Positions 12,401 through 27,400 of a stretch of 64,000 bases of DNA are shown piece after piece (position 1 is the first letter of the stretch; each line of letters opens with the position of its first letter). The notes beneath the pieces are model-generated. The model saw only the letters and a program-made list of their open reading frames with translations, ran no database searches and was not told the DNA's origin. The position numbers were made by a program, and so were the translations under genes. This DNA is from Strix aluco (taxonomy: Eukaryota > Chordata > Aves > Strigiformes > Strigidae), in contig NC_133948.1 in the NCBI RefSeq assembly GCF_031877795.1, forward strand, positions 10,710,948-10,774,947, in the 5' to 3' direction.

Positions 12401-15400
12401 TCTGGTAAAACCAGGCAATTCCTGAGGGATGTTTGTCTAGCACTTTTTTAATGATTTCCTGTGATAGAGGCTCCAAACACCAGACTCTTTTGGTAAGTCT
12501 AGGTGCTAGTTCTGTTGCTTGTTCTGCAGTTGTAACTTACTATTCCTGTCTAAATACAGTGTTGTGCACGTGACCCTCTTATGCTACAGTTCTAAGGCAC
12601 AGATTGATGGTTTCCCAAGACTGTTTGGATGATGGAACCTGCCAATTTTTCAGCAGCAGTAAGTGTGGTGGGTGCCAGGCAGTGCCTGTTCCTTCCTGGC
12701 TTTTCACTCTGGAAGGTTTATGTGCCATTCAAGATCCTTGCAGGCTCACATCTTTGCATTGTACTTCCAGCAGTGGTTTTGTAGAGAACCTGTTGAGGAG
12801 AAAACACAGATCGTTTTGTGAGGTCATTGATTAACTGTAGCAGAACTCTAACAACTGAGTTGCTTGAAAACCTGAGTTCGGGATTAACCTTTAATCCACA
12901 TTCCCCAAACTGTGAAATCCTCTGGCATTTTGTGGTTTCCTGTGAAACTTTTAATTTTGTCATTATATTAAAGGGTCAGCCTGCTAATTCAAGGTTGATG
13001 AACAGCATTTTAATGGTATTTGTTATATGAAACTCCTAAGGAAGTTGTTATTAGTGTTTGCTTACCATTTTGATTATTTAGAAATACAATTTTAAGTTTA
13101 ATGGAAATTGATAGTTGCCTCATTAACTATAGCTAAACAAAATAACATTCAACTTCTTAGTTAATTGAAATTAAAATTGGTTGATCTAATCATTATATTT
13201 AGCTTCTATTCTGTTTACAGATTAGTGCTTGACAATTGTCAGCCAGCTCAGTGAGTGGAAATGTAGAATTAGTTTTTGGTGGCTGCTCTTGGGACATTCC
13301 CTGCTCTTTTGTCCTTCAATTTACTGATTTTTCTTTGTCATATTTTTATTTGTGTAACTTTTTTTCCTGTGTTGTCTTCTCTTTCACATACCTCCTCTGC
13401 TGTGCTTCCTCATACATTTCCCACTATGGGACCGGTTACTTGGGGTACCCAGTGAAATTATTTGGGAACCAAAGCTAGTAAAAAAATGAGATTAAGTGCC
13501 ATTTCTGGTAGAATGATGCTGAGTGTTCTGGGCTGACTGCAACTGTGTTTTCTTGAGGGAGCTTCAGGTGTCACTTTGAAATGCTGAAGCCTCCATCAGT
13601 TTGTGTTTTGACACTCAAATCTGCATTGCAGAGTGGGCAATACCACTCAGCAGCTGGGGTTTGAAGTGGGTGAGCACAGCCCTCAGACCTGTATGGAGGG
13701 AGGTCAGCTCTCGCCTGGACTGTGGCTCACCCAGCTCTGCCCTCAGATCTCTGTGGGGAGATAGGTGGGGTGACACACGGGTAGGTGTCAAGCATCGCCT
13801 TTGTGTGTGTGAGAATTTTACATAAAACTTGAGTTAGTGTGTCCTTCAGTATCTGTATGTTTGTCTCTGCTAATACTTCTTTAGCAATTTAAATAAAAAG
13901 GCTTCTTCTGACTTACAAGTAACTGTCGTCTTTTATACACTTTAAAAGAAAACACATAATCCTGCTTCTGACACCTGTTTTGAGTTTGTCCCCAAGGTGC
14001 ATTTTACCTTGTGTATGCTAAACTTCTAAAATTGTTATGACTTTTTATAATCTAGGGATGGTCAAAACTGCATTTGTGTTTTACCTCTGTTGAATTTGTG
14101 AGGTTATTTGTTATGCTTAAATTATTCTTTATTGATTAAAACACGTAAATGTACTCTATTAATGAGATCTTGAAAAAAATCTTTATGAAAAATTGGGGAT
14201 CTTGCAGGAGTGAGATCCAACTTCAAAGACTCAGAAGCATCATCCCCCCTCAATTCTGATAGTAAGCAGAGTGGAGAGAAATGGTTCAAGGACACTATAG
14301 TATATGAGTGCTCATCTGTGTCTTCCTGAGCAATAATGGAATTGAATGTAATTTTTCTATTGATGTGACAGCTAAAAAATGTCAAAGGTTGAGTTTTATG
14401 GTATAGTACCCGACAAATGTGCATAATAGAAGCTGGTTGGGGAGCTGAAGAGTGCTGGCAGTACTTGAACTGTTAGAAGGTATGGGGAATGAGACAACTA
14501 CTCTTAGAGGGTTAGGTGGCTTTTTATAAATGTGTTGGACTTCTATTTGCTGCCTTCTGATAGAACTGTTAAACTTAGAGGTTTGATATAAGAAATTTCT
14601 GTTCAGGTATTTGTTTTACCGTGGAAGAAGAAAGCAGAGTTATCTCATACAATGTGGACAAACACAGCAGTGACTACATTGGCTGCATTCCTGCCATGTT
14701 CGGCTTCAGTTGAGCAGGGGAATGCTATTCAAAGCATGAGCCATTTGCTCCACTACATGACAGCCACTGCACCAGCTACTGTGCAAACGGTAAAACGGGT
14801 TTTCTGTATTCGAGGTCAGAATATTTCTGTATATCGTTTTTTGCTTTTAAGTGTTCTAGGTGCTTGCTCATCAAGTCTTGTACTTTGAAGAAAAAAATGA
14901 AACAGGAACAAAAGCTTTTTTTAGTGTGACCTGCATTTGAATAGTGTTCGTGTACAGGTTTCCTGTCTCCCTGAATTGTTAGATTCTTGTTTAAGCCACG
15001 GTCTTGTTTAAGACCATGACCTTAGGGCCCTGTGGAGAGCTTCTTCCGTGTTCATTTGGTTTTGAAATTAAGAAATAGCATTAGTATTTGGGTAGTAGAG
15101 TGGTTAAAAATAACTGATTTCATAGGTAGGATTTTGCCACCTGTTTGGCATTAAAGACTATTGCAGTTCCTCGTGTTTTAATTGAGCAAGGTATTCTAAA
15201 TACATATTTGGCCTTAAATTGTATATTTTCATTAGATGTGCTTGGATTGCTCTTGTGCTGAAAGTTTAAGGATATGCTTAAATACTATTGAATCCTGTAG
15301 GGGGGGGGCAAAAAAAAAATTCTTTTTGTTTTCCTGCAAAGTAGGAACATGTGTTGTCTTGTGGAAAGTAAATGGGCTTGCTAACTAATACTGCTGAAAT

Positions 15401-18400
15401 CTGGCAATTCCTACTTTCAATTTAATGGTGGCTACAAATTAGCCTTGATTGCTCTGACAGTTCTTGAATTGCTGTTATCGTGTTTCATCTGAATACTCTT
15501 CTTGTTGAAACCTGATCTAAAGAAACTGCTAATAGAGTTCATGTAAAACTTTGGATTTAAATTTTTCTTTCCTCTGCGTATACTCTGATCTCTATGGAGT
15601 ATTTGTTGGGGTTTAGATTTTTTTTTTTTACACCTACAGTTTATTTGGTCAAAGGGAATGCAGCTTCTTTCCCTGATGATCCTTCTTAAGTGAAAACTGT
15701 TTTGCATAGGAACAAATAGGATGTGTACTTTTCTAATTCTGAGAATAGTTGGTTGGAAGAGGAGAGGAACTATCTTACATGCTTAGGTTTTTTTGGGGGT
15801 AATCTTGGGTAGGCAGCTACCAGGTAATAGTTTAAGATATAGAAGTACTTTCTAGATTACTTTTATTGGTATTTTCTTGTGATCACTTTTTAGATGCTTT
15901 CCAACAAGTAGCTTGCGCGGAGACGGTCAGAAATAGAAAAAAAGAAATGTTCCTGGTATTCAAATAGTTTTGATTACCAGACTGGTCCTTCTGGGGTTGC
16001 CTACACTGCTGTGTAGTTCTGAACATCCCAGAGGTGACTCTGAAATGTACTGGAGATTGTATTGGTGAAGGACCACTGGAGATGCCTCCTGGGAGGAAAG
16101 AGGTGCAGGTAATGCTGAAAACTTTTGAAGACAGATCTGAGAACCAGATGATTTTTCCTTGTTCAGAATGACCCCAGCTTTGTGAGGAGCTGCAAATGAG
16201 CAACAAGAGTATGTGTACATCAGTATGATGTTTTAGAGTACTTAGATGCAATGGAGTATGAAGATCTTCTTGTAAAAGCTGTGTTTAGAAGAAGGTGAAG
16301 GTTTGAAGTGAGGATTGAGCATGGAATCTGAAAGTAGCTAAGCTGAGGTACTCAGGTAGTTTCAGTATTTGTGGTGTATGTGGGATACTCTTGTCTGGCC
16401 TGACCTGGGTATATGGATTGTAGGGGAGAAAGTACTGTTTGTGGTGGTGCTCTTTTCTGAACAGAATTGATGACTTGCTGAGTATTTCACTACTGATGTC
16501 ATTCTTAATGGACTTTTTCTCTGTTGCTGCATTTGTTGGAGGATTAGTATGTTGTGTGCGTGACTGTATTGAAATTCTGTGTGAGGAATAGTGCTATTTT
16601 CTTGGCACCCATGAGCATGTTTCCTAAGCAGTGCGGTTTAATAAAACCTGAACTCCAGTGGGCTTGTCTCCTATGTCGCTGTACTTCCTCCGCTGTAGTA
16701 CCCTTGCCTGACGCCACTGATTTAATAAGGCTGTGTCTTTCCCATGTCCCCTCTGTCTGTCCACAATATGTCCTCTGGTGTGAGGAAACTGGGAGTCCTG
16801 CAGGGCCTCACGTAAGGGTTCGGTTACCCCGCTCACCACTGGTGCCAGTGCCAGCTGGGAAGCCACCGTGCCGCGGTGACAGCAGGAGGCACAGATGTGC
16901 TGGCGTGCTGGCAACTGCTGAGCAGTGCAAACGTGGGGGTTTCCTGCCCTCTGAAGTTCAAGGTGGTCGTCGTTTCCTTCCCTTGCACTGCACTGGTGCT
17001 AGGCTTTCCAGTACTTGCACTGCACACTGTGTTTTTCTCGTCTTGACTTTTTTTCTCAAGCTTGCTTGAAATTGTTCCGTGAATTTAATTGTGAGGTGTG
17101 ATTGGCACTTTCACTGATCCACTTACTCATCAGGCTTTCTTTAGGGAAAGGGTCAAAAATTTGGTGCTGTGCAGGTTTAGGTCACTTGTCACTGTTGTAC
17201 TAAAACGCTTAAGTCCCACCTAAGGCTGTAGAAAACATCTGAAGTCCTGAACAAGGTTGTTAGTATAGAGGAACTGTAGGCTTTAATTTTGAACCATATT
17301 AAGGGGTTCTGGAGTACTCATTGCTTTGGTTTTGTTTGTACTGAGTGCTCTTTGTGCCAGTGCTGTATTTTACTTTTCCCTTCTGCCTATTTACTTACTA
17401 TCATAACATAACAGTTTCTTCAGGGAAAAAAAAGCAAGCCTGTTGCTTAGCTGGTGTCCTCACTGCTATGAAAATAAACTGCTTTTCAGTCTGGAATGCT
17501 GCATTTCCTAATTCACAGTATTCTTTTGTCTTAGTTCAAGTAGCAAGATTTGTTTTCTGTTTGGTTTCAGCAGTACTGAGGAATTGGGTAATATATTTTT
17601 TTCTGTTTCATTCTTAGGAATAAGTGTCCACATTCATAAAGCACAAAGTCTGTATTTTCTAATTCTTAGGAAATCATAGCCAGGGTTCCCATTCAAGAAG
17701 CTCTGATGTTGTTGCTTTGGCTGAATGCTGGCTCTCTTGTGCTGCTTTAGCTTTTTTTAGTTTTGATTTCTCTTTTTTTTTTTTTTTTTTTTTGCTGGCA
17801 TTGAGTCTGCCCTGCAGACAAAGAGCAGACAATGAATTGCAGTGAATGACACTTGTGAGCAAGGAGAAACTGGGTCAGTTCCAAGCTCATGCGGGGTGTA
17901 GGTATAATATCGATGTGAGGGGAAGGAGACTGCTACAGCTCCTTACCATGCTGTAAAATCTTTTGATGGATGTTAGGGTAATCTAGCATAATTTACTATG
18001 ACAGTACACTGAGTAATACAGAATGTTCATTAGAGTTATTCATTAAGGATTTACAGTTTTCAGCTGAAGTGCTGTCACAATTTTAATTACTTCATGAAAC
18101 TGCATGCTGAAGTCATGCAGAAAATGCCAATGCCTCTAACATATATTATTTACTTATTTTTGGAACTGATGTGTTCATACTAAATGGAATTCTAACTTCA
18201 GAATCTCTAATTTTCATGAGCTGGAATGGAATTTGAGAATAGGTGTGGGTTGTATTTGACTATGTGCATAGCATGGGGCCCTTTTTTTTCTTTTTTTTTC
18301 CCTCCCCCCTGGGCTCTGTGCTGTGTGCTGTTGTGCTTTCATACCCTCCTGTACATACTCAGGCCATGATGAACCAAAGCTCATGACCTAAGGATCGTGC

Positions 18401-21400
18401 TTAGGCCCGTTTCAATAGTACAGATGAATGGCTGAGCATTGTATCTTCTGTGGAACTGAACTGGAAAATGGAGTGCTCTGTTCTTCTATAGCTTTTTAAT
18501 TCCTCTGTAGGTTTCTAAGTTTAATTATTCTATAGGCTTTTAATTTGAAGAACAGTAAAGAACCAACTTTATTGAGAAACATTAGTAATAAACCTGATGT
18601 ACGGAAATGGGTAGTTGTCTGATGGTGACTTCTGAGCTTTCACCAGTTTTCTTCTCTGAAAATAAGGTGGTGGTATCATAGTCTGTTTTTCTCCTACTGT
18701 GGCTTTGTTACAGAGTACTCTATGTATTCTATTTAAAAACATGTAATGGAAGTAAGATTCACCAAGTGACATAAAGAAACCTGCTGGGAGATGAATGGAT
18801 AGTGAAAACTTCTCTGAGATCTGGAGCTGAGGGGAAATACCATTTAGGTATGGCTTCACTTGCCTGAGAGCAGAGCCTTTGCGTGGGATCAGTGATACCT
18901 CAAAGACAAGTTAAAAACAAGAAAACCTGTTCAAAGGCTGTGTCAGAACATCATCAAGCACAGTTCATAGTCAGCTTCTCTGTCACTGAAAACAGTCCAG
19001 CAACTATGAACTGACTTCTGGCCACCACAAGCAGAGGCTGGGCAGGACTGCCGCGTTCTTTACAAGCTGGCAGATTTTCAGGAATTTTGTGTGAGATACG
19101 GTACCTCCTCTGGTGAACTTCACCTGTGCACTTGCGATAAGTCCAGGTTACAAAAACTGCTTTTCAAGTGCAGAGGACTAGCTTAAGGACAGGTTTTTTT
19201 TTTTTTTTTCACATATCTGCTGAAGATTAAATTAAGAAAACTGTTGTGGTATTGTTGTATTTGGAATATTAGGAGTATTTTAGAGTTTCTGTTACTTCAG
19301 TAAATACCAGTCTAGAGATATATTGATTGTGTTATGCTTCGTCTTGAGCATAAATATTAGATATGGAGCTATATGTGTTTTTGTTATGATGATGGGTGTG
19401 GTGTTCCTTTTGTTGGTTTATTTCTGATACTTGTTTGCAGGCATTTGTTGAGCACTGGCATTGAGCAAAATCTCCAGGAGTTAAGGATTTAGGGGTTTGG
19501 GCTTCTTGCTGGAGATGCCAGGGTCTGATCATGCTTGTGCAGTTTAGCATGGGTCAGGTTATATAGAAACAATGATTTAAGAAAAAAGCAATTTTCAGTT
19601 TTTGTAAACTTATTCTTAAATGTGTTAAACTATGAAACGATAGTGCAACGTGTAGGTACAGGTCTTAAGTATGTAGGTTTAGTATTATAAAATATAAGAA
19701 AGACCTGTTGGACAAGTTAAAATCTGAATAAGAAGAGTTACTGGCCTAAGCACTTGTAGTTAGAGTTTTTCTAATGCTTAAATCAGCTTTTGATAGCTGT
19801 AATTGCCTCTTGAAATCTGAACAGAATATTCTCTTACAGGTTGGTTCATTTGGTTTGGGACAATGAGAAAGCAGGAAGTATTTTTGTCTTTTGTCTTCCT
19901 TCAGTCTGTAAATAAAAATGATGCCAGAGGATCTACCAGATCCAACTTCGAGAAATGTGACCAAAATAGGCAAAGTACAGGAGGTGCACACAACTGCCAT
20001 TGTTCGTTAAAAGCTTACGTACAAAACCAAACCATGTACTTCGAGCTTATCTTTTCCAGTACATGCATTTCAGACTAATAGCTTATAATTGAAATAACAT
20101 TAAATGCTGGGTTTGTACATTTAATCAAATTTCAATTTCCATACAAATGAAGCTCAGCAGACAAGAACAAGCAATTAGCGTAGCAAATGAAAAGTGGCAT
20201 TTCTTTGTATTAAACACTGAAATAGATTCAAATCTATACTTGCTATGTAAATGCTAAAATCTAACATCTATCTGTAGTCTTAGCTACTGAAAGAATATCT
20301 TAATGTATCAGACTTTAGTGACTGGTGAATCTCTTTAATAAAGAGAAATTAAGTCATTGCAACTAGAAGAACCCAAACTTTCATAATCAATGATTGTAGT
20401 CACTGAGTTTAATCTCTGTATCAAAGCACTCTTCTGAATTTAGATTTATATTTTGGAGGTTTTAGTTTAGGCCTCTGCCTCCTCATCTGTACCTCTTAAA
20501 TTGTGAATTGCCAAGACATCAAGGTTTTTGTATTGCTGGTGGTTTATATATCAGAGTTAGGAACAGGTGGTTTATAAGTAAAGGGAATCTTCTGTCTGTC
20601 AGGGATACATTTCTGCTTTAGGAGAGATTTGGCTTTCTAGTGTTCCTTTTTCCACTGGTTCCTGTAATGGTAAACTTCAGTGTCTTCAAAATATAAAGCT
20701 GAAATTCAGATTTTGAAAAATTTGATCACCTAATGCTTTACAGGAGATGTTTATTCTAGGTACCCGAGACAGGGCTTCTGGCATTTTTATTGGATGGAGC
20801 ATTTCTTCAGGCTGAATTCCTTTTATATGTGTCTTGAATTGAAGGAGGATAAATAATCCTGTGAAGACTGTAGTATCAAAGCATTCTCATTTGCCCACCA
20901 GCTTATCTTTGCAGGAGTGTTTTGATGAGTAAATAGTGCTTGTAGACTAGGAGGGTGCTTTCTTGAGGTCCACAGACAGTTGGCTTCTGTCACTTGGCAG
21001 AAATTTTTACAGCTTGTTGGTTTTTGCCCATTCCTAAGAGCTATTTCCACCCCTGCTGCCTCTCTTACCCCAGTGGTGGTGTGACCTGGTAACAGCTTTT
21101 TGTGGGTACGAGCTGTGACTGGTCAGTAATCAAGGCTTTGCTTGTGGTATGAAGGTGATGGTTCCAGCTCTGTTCACAGGGCAGCTTCTGGTAGCACAGG
21201 GCTGAAACTGGCTGTCCTGCCTCTGAGAAGATGTATGTAATCCCAGCATATCAGAAAATGTCTTTTATTAACGAGCTAATGTTAAAAAAATCCCAACGTA
21301 TTAGTAGATGTTGTAGCTTCATTCGCAGACAACTATTATAAGACCCCAATTCCACATTAATTGAGACTGGATCTGTACAACTGTTTCTGCTGAATCAGTT

Positions 21401-24400
21401 GGAGCGTGCGATCTTTCTGGTTGCAGGGGAACAAACTGTAGCTGATCGGACCTAAAATTAATGTGGACAGCCAATAGCTTAATTTGATCTGAAGCTTGCT
21501 GTTTCAAAGCCAACTGATCAAATTCGTTCCGAAAACTGAACTAGCAAGGTGAACTTGTATTGAATCAACACTATGTCTGATGTGCCTATTACAGTCCTGA
21601 CTTGATATTGGAAGCTCAAAATGAGATTTACAGTGTTGAAAAGTAGTCTCAGGTACTGGATATAGATCCTTCCTGCCTTTCTTTCAAATAAAAGTTGTTT
21701 TGAGTAACTAATTATCCCTTATCTTTTGCATAATAAAGGGAAAGATGAATATGAAATTAGTTCCAGTTTAAATGCAAGCAGAGCTGTCCTAGTCCAAATG
21801 TTCCTCTCGGAGACTGAAAATGAAGCAGAAAATACAGGTTGCCAGTAGTGTAATGCCCAGGGCAGCACCCTGGCCAAGGGTGCACCTGCTGCAGGAAGGG
21901 TGCACTGTGGCTGCCCAGCGCTCAGGCTTCAGAAGGAAAACCTTCTCAATTACATGGGAAGATTACATGAGATGATTAAACCTGAAAGGGCTTCCAATAT
22001 CATTTTATAATGGCAAAAAGGTGTTTTGTTTTATGAAACATGTGAAGCTGGCTGGAAATTAAAGCAGGGTGGGTGTGTATTTTATTAATCTGTCATGAAG
22101 TCCTTCCATGCTTCTTGTAAATGTCTATTTTGAGTAGGTAGCAGAAAATCTGGAAATAAGCATGCTGTAAATAAAATTTAAAAAGCTAGTTGAGCCCTAT
22201 GTTGAAATATGTGATGAGTGCTGTGAAACACCTGACATTCAACATGTAATTGGGAATATCTTTGGACCAAAAGCTTTCTGAAAGAGTGTAAGCAACAACC
22301 TTGAAAACCTAGTTTATTCCTGTATGAAACCTAGATTTTTCTGTTAGTCAAAAATCTTGTCACTAACTTAGAAAAATAATATTTGGCAGATAAAGGAGAT
22401 GAATGGAGACTTCTTATTTGTATGACACTGTTAAAATTTATTTATAATCTTGTCTGTTATTTCTGGTGTTTGATTAAGTTTCCAACTGTTTTGTAAGTTT
22501 TCTTTTAAATTTCAAATTACAGGTCCACGACTAGCTTTTGCAAGACTTCTTTCAGGTGAGTGACTTGTGGGCAGGTTATATTATCTAATAATGTGTCCCA
22601 ACAAATTGGTACTGGGTTTTTTGGCCTTCACTTGACAGTAAGTTTTATCTTGTAGAGTTAGTACATGGTCTGAGCCTGGTTTCAATTTTTCTTCTCTCTA
22701 TATATAAAGTTAAGGAGTTTCTTGCTCCCTCTGGCTAATTTGTAACTCTTAGTAAACTGTTGCTAGCGAGAACAGGTGAGATGTTACCAGAGAATACATT
22801 GTTATTAATTGTTGATATTTCTGAAAGAAAAATGTTGGTTCAGGTAGCAGTGTGCTGGTGAACTGGCAGGTTCCTTGGGTTTTAGGGAAGAAACATGGTG
22901 TTGTGAAGCATGGAGGTTCAGTCAGGACAGCTGACTTTTGCTTGTAGCCTCATCTGTAGCCTTTGGCAAGCAATGTAATTTTTCTGTACTTCATTGTAAC
23001 TGCTGGCAGAAGGATGCAGTGGTTGGCGAGATTGTTGGGGGTTAACATTGTAGAAGTGCTTCGAGAAGATAAAGTGAAGAGACTGTATAATGACACCTTG
23101 CTGCTTGAAGTGTTTTCACATTCTCACACTGCTTGAACTTTGTGATGTCTTGTAAGTTTATATTATGTATAGTGCAAAAACTACAATGCTGCTATTTCCA
23201 GTGTTGTACATGCCTCTCTTCTTCCCAGCAAATGCCAGATGAATTTAATTGCTCTAAAATAAGATTTTGTGCTGTGGCATAGCAAAGACTGCTCTGATTC
23301 TTAAAAGAAAAAGAAGCCTTTTATGTTAGAATTTCATATGCGAATCATAATACTGCAGATGTAACTTGTCACGTCACACGTGAACGCTGGAGGTGGGTTT
23401 ATTTCCATTTTTTCACTGTAGGCAGTTGTTGATGTCTTTAGCTAATGTTGTATCAGTGCCTCTGCTGCAACAGCTGCTTGCTTGTAGCTGAGCTTGTGCC
23501 ATTACATATTTTCTAACAGTTTTGAAAATACGAAATGTTTTTGCTTTAACAGCTGGTGGGGAATGTGTGCTTTTAGTGCTGCTAGGAGGTGATAGTTTAG
23601 GATATTTTCTTCCTCATCCTTCCTTGCTGTGAGTTACCATCGATAGCTATGAACAGTGCGGGATATCTGGCTTTGGGCACAGAAGTGGGACTGATATTTT
23701 TGAAACTTTGCTATTCTTTTGAAGAACTGGAAATCTTGTATGTGTGAAGTGACAGTTTTTATTTAGCACACTCCTGAAAAGTACAAAGTCTGAGTGTGTG
23801 TTAAGTACTTAAATTTCAGGAAGGATGGATGGTTACTTTGTGTTGTACTCTTATTTGCTAGTGCTCATATGTCTTCATGAATCCTGTTCTTCTGCTGGCA
23901 GCATGACTTGCCTTTTCTGCAGTAAAGAGACAGGCTTGAAATGTTTTCATTTTTCTGCTGTTTTGACTTAAAAATAGGCTACTGAAATGAAGTGCCTGCT
24001 TGGATTGTGGAGACTAGCACCTATCCGGTGCATCATCGCCTCTCCCAAATTTCTCTGTTCCTTGGCTGAGTATCTGACAGGTTCATTATAGGCTTCCATC
24101 TATTTTTATGTATGTATTTTACCTCTGAAGGCTCCTGCCTTGGCTAGCTGATGTGCTCTGCTGTGGGAGTCTTGAGCCTGGCACGCAGGGCTGTGTGGGG
24201 CACACGGGGCCAAGGGGATGGTGTTGGCAGGTGTCCCTGGCGCTCAGCTGGGGGCTCTGCTGCTGCCCGCCCGCTGCCGTGTCTTGTCCGGATGACAGCC
24301 TGTCGGTATTTGTATGGTGGGGCCTTAGTGGAAATCTGTACTCCGCCAATGGCAAGGGGTTTCTGAAAGAGCTGATCTTAAGCATCAGTCCTCATGGAGG

Positions 24401-27400
24401 CCATTGGGTATGGCCAAACCCACCCTGAGCACAAGTGAGAGAGGCAGTTAGATTTTCTCAGATGATGGCATCTTGTTCGTCTTTGTGCTAAAGCAAACAA
24501 TAGGCAGCACGTAGAAGCAAAACATTTCAGATTAAACTCTTCCAGAAACTGCACAATGATTTAGGTAGTTCAATAACGGGGGGCGGGATGTGGGCTCTGG
24601 GTTAGGATGGCTCAGGAGGTGTTATTGGCAGTGTTTGCAGAATATGGAGATTTTAATTTTGCAGTATTTCTTTTAGTATCACTTTTTTGCCCTCTGCAAT
24701 AGAATTGCATAGCAGTTCATGTTCCTTGGTCTGAAACAATTAGTGCATCTGATATAGCATGATTTCCACTGGGAACAATTGTTCAACTGGTTTGAGTGGT
24801 GTTTTAATAGAAATGTTTTGTACTCTTCCATGTATCCACATTCTTCTGAGAGGAGTGTCTGTAATACAGGAAGTAATGACATTACAGCATGTAACTGGCA
24901 TTTTTTTAATGCCCATAATATTGGGATGGACTCATCCTTTTATCTGAACCAGTCATATGTAATTGTACGTAGAACAGTAATAGCATGTATGAAACTGTAG
25001 AGACACAAAAGTATTCTTTATTGTTTTTCCCATGTGCATGTTGGCTTGCAGTGCTTTCCTGGTGGATGCTGCCTGCGAAACCAGAGGGCTGCAGAATAGC
25101 TTTCTTCACAGAGTGTGTGTGTGACTTCCATTCAAATCAAGCAGTAAAAATATTAAGAATTTATTTAAAGTATTGAATTTTGAATTGGATTTTGTCATAA
25201 CTGCAGGGGGATGCGATGAAAACCTGGAGCTGAGCAGAGGATAGTCTTTCATGCGTTAAAATATCTACCACAAGCTCCAGTGTAAATTCAATACTTGAAA
25301 CTGCGATGATAGAACTTTCTAAGAAACCTTCCATGCATGCTGACATTGCACAAAAGTGGTGAAAGAAGCTGCAATGCTTGACTGAAGAGTTGATGCTTTT
25401 CTGTGAACTTGAAATTTGAATAGTTTTAATTTTAGCTCGAGGTTTTGTGTTTGTTTTGTTGTTGTTTTGGGTTTTTTTTCCCCTAATAAAGATAGGTTTT
25501 TAATTTTCTCTCTTGATACATTGGGCAAGTGAAGCTTAACCTTTTATTCCCCTAATCCTTTCCCTCTTTGGGATAAATAAATTATTTCAGTTTTTGTTGG
25601 GGGGAGGGAATAATTTTATTTTTTTTTTACACTTCCCCTGGGCTCCTTCACTGTTATCTGTTTGGACTGAGTAAAGCTCTAAATGGGTGAGAAGACTCTT
25701 GCCTTGCTGTAAGGTCTGTTGCTGTTGATAGTCTGGCAGGTCTGTGTGAGTTCTTAGCCATTTTGTGACCTGAATGTTTGCTCTGAGTAGGTGGTTGCTA
25801 AGAGGATGTGCCCGCTTTTATTCTTCTAGAAGAGCAGGTCTGTGCTTTGAAGAGAAGCCAGTACAGAACTGGATTTCAGCCTAACATCGTATTAGAAGTC
25901 TGTTATCAATATTCTATACCAATTACTAGGTGTACGGGTACAGCTTTTATTGGGAGTCCACGATGACTGGTTTTATTATGCCTGGTCATGTTGTCCTGAA
26001 CACTTAAATGTGACCTCTGTCTTGATTTAGTTTAGATGTGTGTTTCAAGAAGGCAACATCTGTAATTACAGGTCTTTTTCTTAGGTTGTAAACTGTGGAT
26101 GAGATAATGCATGCCTGTATTTTAAATTTTCTTTTAGAGATTTCTCCCTGCAAAGTTACCTACTTGATTCTTTCAAATCAGGGATGAGCATGTGTTACTG
26201 TAAAATAACTTTTTTTTTAAGAAAAGGCACTCATTCTTTGGACATAGCCTACCTGGGATTATTGTAACTTGTTAGAGAGGAAAATGTATTAAATTGTTCA
26301 GAAATATTGATTGGAAAACTGACAACCACTGTCCAGAAGAAAGATGGTGATGGTCTGGTGCGAAAGTGACCTTATGGATGCTAATGGCAACTTGCAGACC
26401 TGCCATCTGTAAACAAGCTTAGAATTCTTCACTTGTGTAGACAGATTTTATTTTTTTTTTCCTCCTGCAAAATGTTTTGAGGGATACAAAATGAAGCTGA
26501 ATTATTAGGTTCTGGCATTTGATAGATGGAATTGATATAAAAAAGCTTTGAAAAAAATTGTACTTTTTATAATGCTAATTAGGTCTGACAGTATAATGAT
26601 GGCAAGTAGGCAGTACTCTTGCAGAAGCAGGAACTACATGTTTGCAGATATTGACAGTTTCTTGTAAAAGATGTGTTCGTATGGAGAAATTCTACAAGAG
26701 AGCTTAAGCTAGAAAGTGAAAACAGGTTCATGGATATAGAAATTGTGTTACAAATAGTTCTGTGAAGTGGTTCTAAATCAGGCTGGACGTTTGTGCAAGT
26801 CTAGCAGGTCCCGGCATACATAGCGATTGGAATGGAAACAGAATTCTGAATTTATTGCATAAAGTAGCACTTAACTGATAGCATAATTTTTGTTGAACTT
26901 TGGTTCTGAGAAAAGTGAATAGGTAGTCGTTAGTGACCCAAAAGAAGAAAACGGGTAACGCTGTGGTGATAGCTGCTGACACTGTATCTTTATCAGGAAG
27001 TTTTTACTGTGGATATCTGAGAGAATTATTTCCTAAGAAATAATAACACTTCAAGTATAAACAACACTTCAAACAGAGCACAACTTTCTTCTTATTTCCT
27101 AGAGCTCCGCTGCACCCCAGGGCAGTTTGCGTGTCGGAGTGGTACCATCCAGTGCATCCCTTCAAATTGGCAGTGCGATGGATGGCCCACCTGTGAAGAT
27201 GAGAGTGATGAAGTTGACTGTCCAGGTAAATAAAGCTGAGAAGACTGTTCATCCCAGAGTCAGCTTGTTTTGCAGCAGTACTAACGCTACAAACAGTTTT
27301 CTGCTTGTCTGAATTACCCTTCCTTTCCTACAGTCTCAACGGGTATCCTGGAGATGAGGAGAGTTTGTAGTCTAAGAAGAGACTTCCGTGACAAAGGAAA

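Larger units (their letters stand above)
6483..27102 (+). other. DGCR2 intron 1 (20.6 kb)
   Basis: A long AT-rich first intron whose first 400 bp still belong to the CpG island. I see no nested gene, tRNA or recognisable transposon. It contains a 21-T homopolymer at 17773-17793, a short perfect hairpin near 11313-11341, and a 33-nt candidate cassette exon at 22523-22555. A GC-richer patch at about 24150-24430 has overlapping open frames without domains. Confidence 0.8.
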
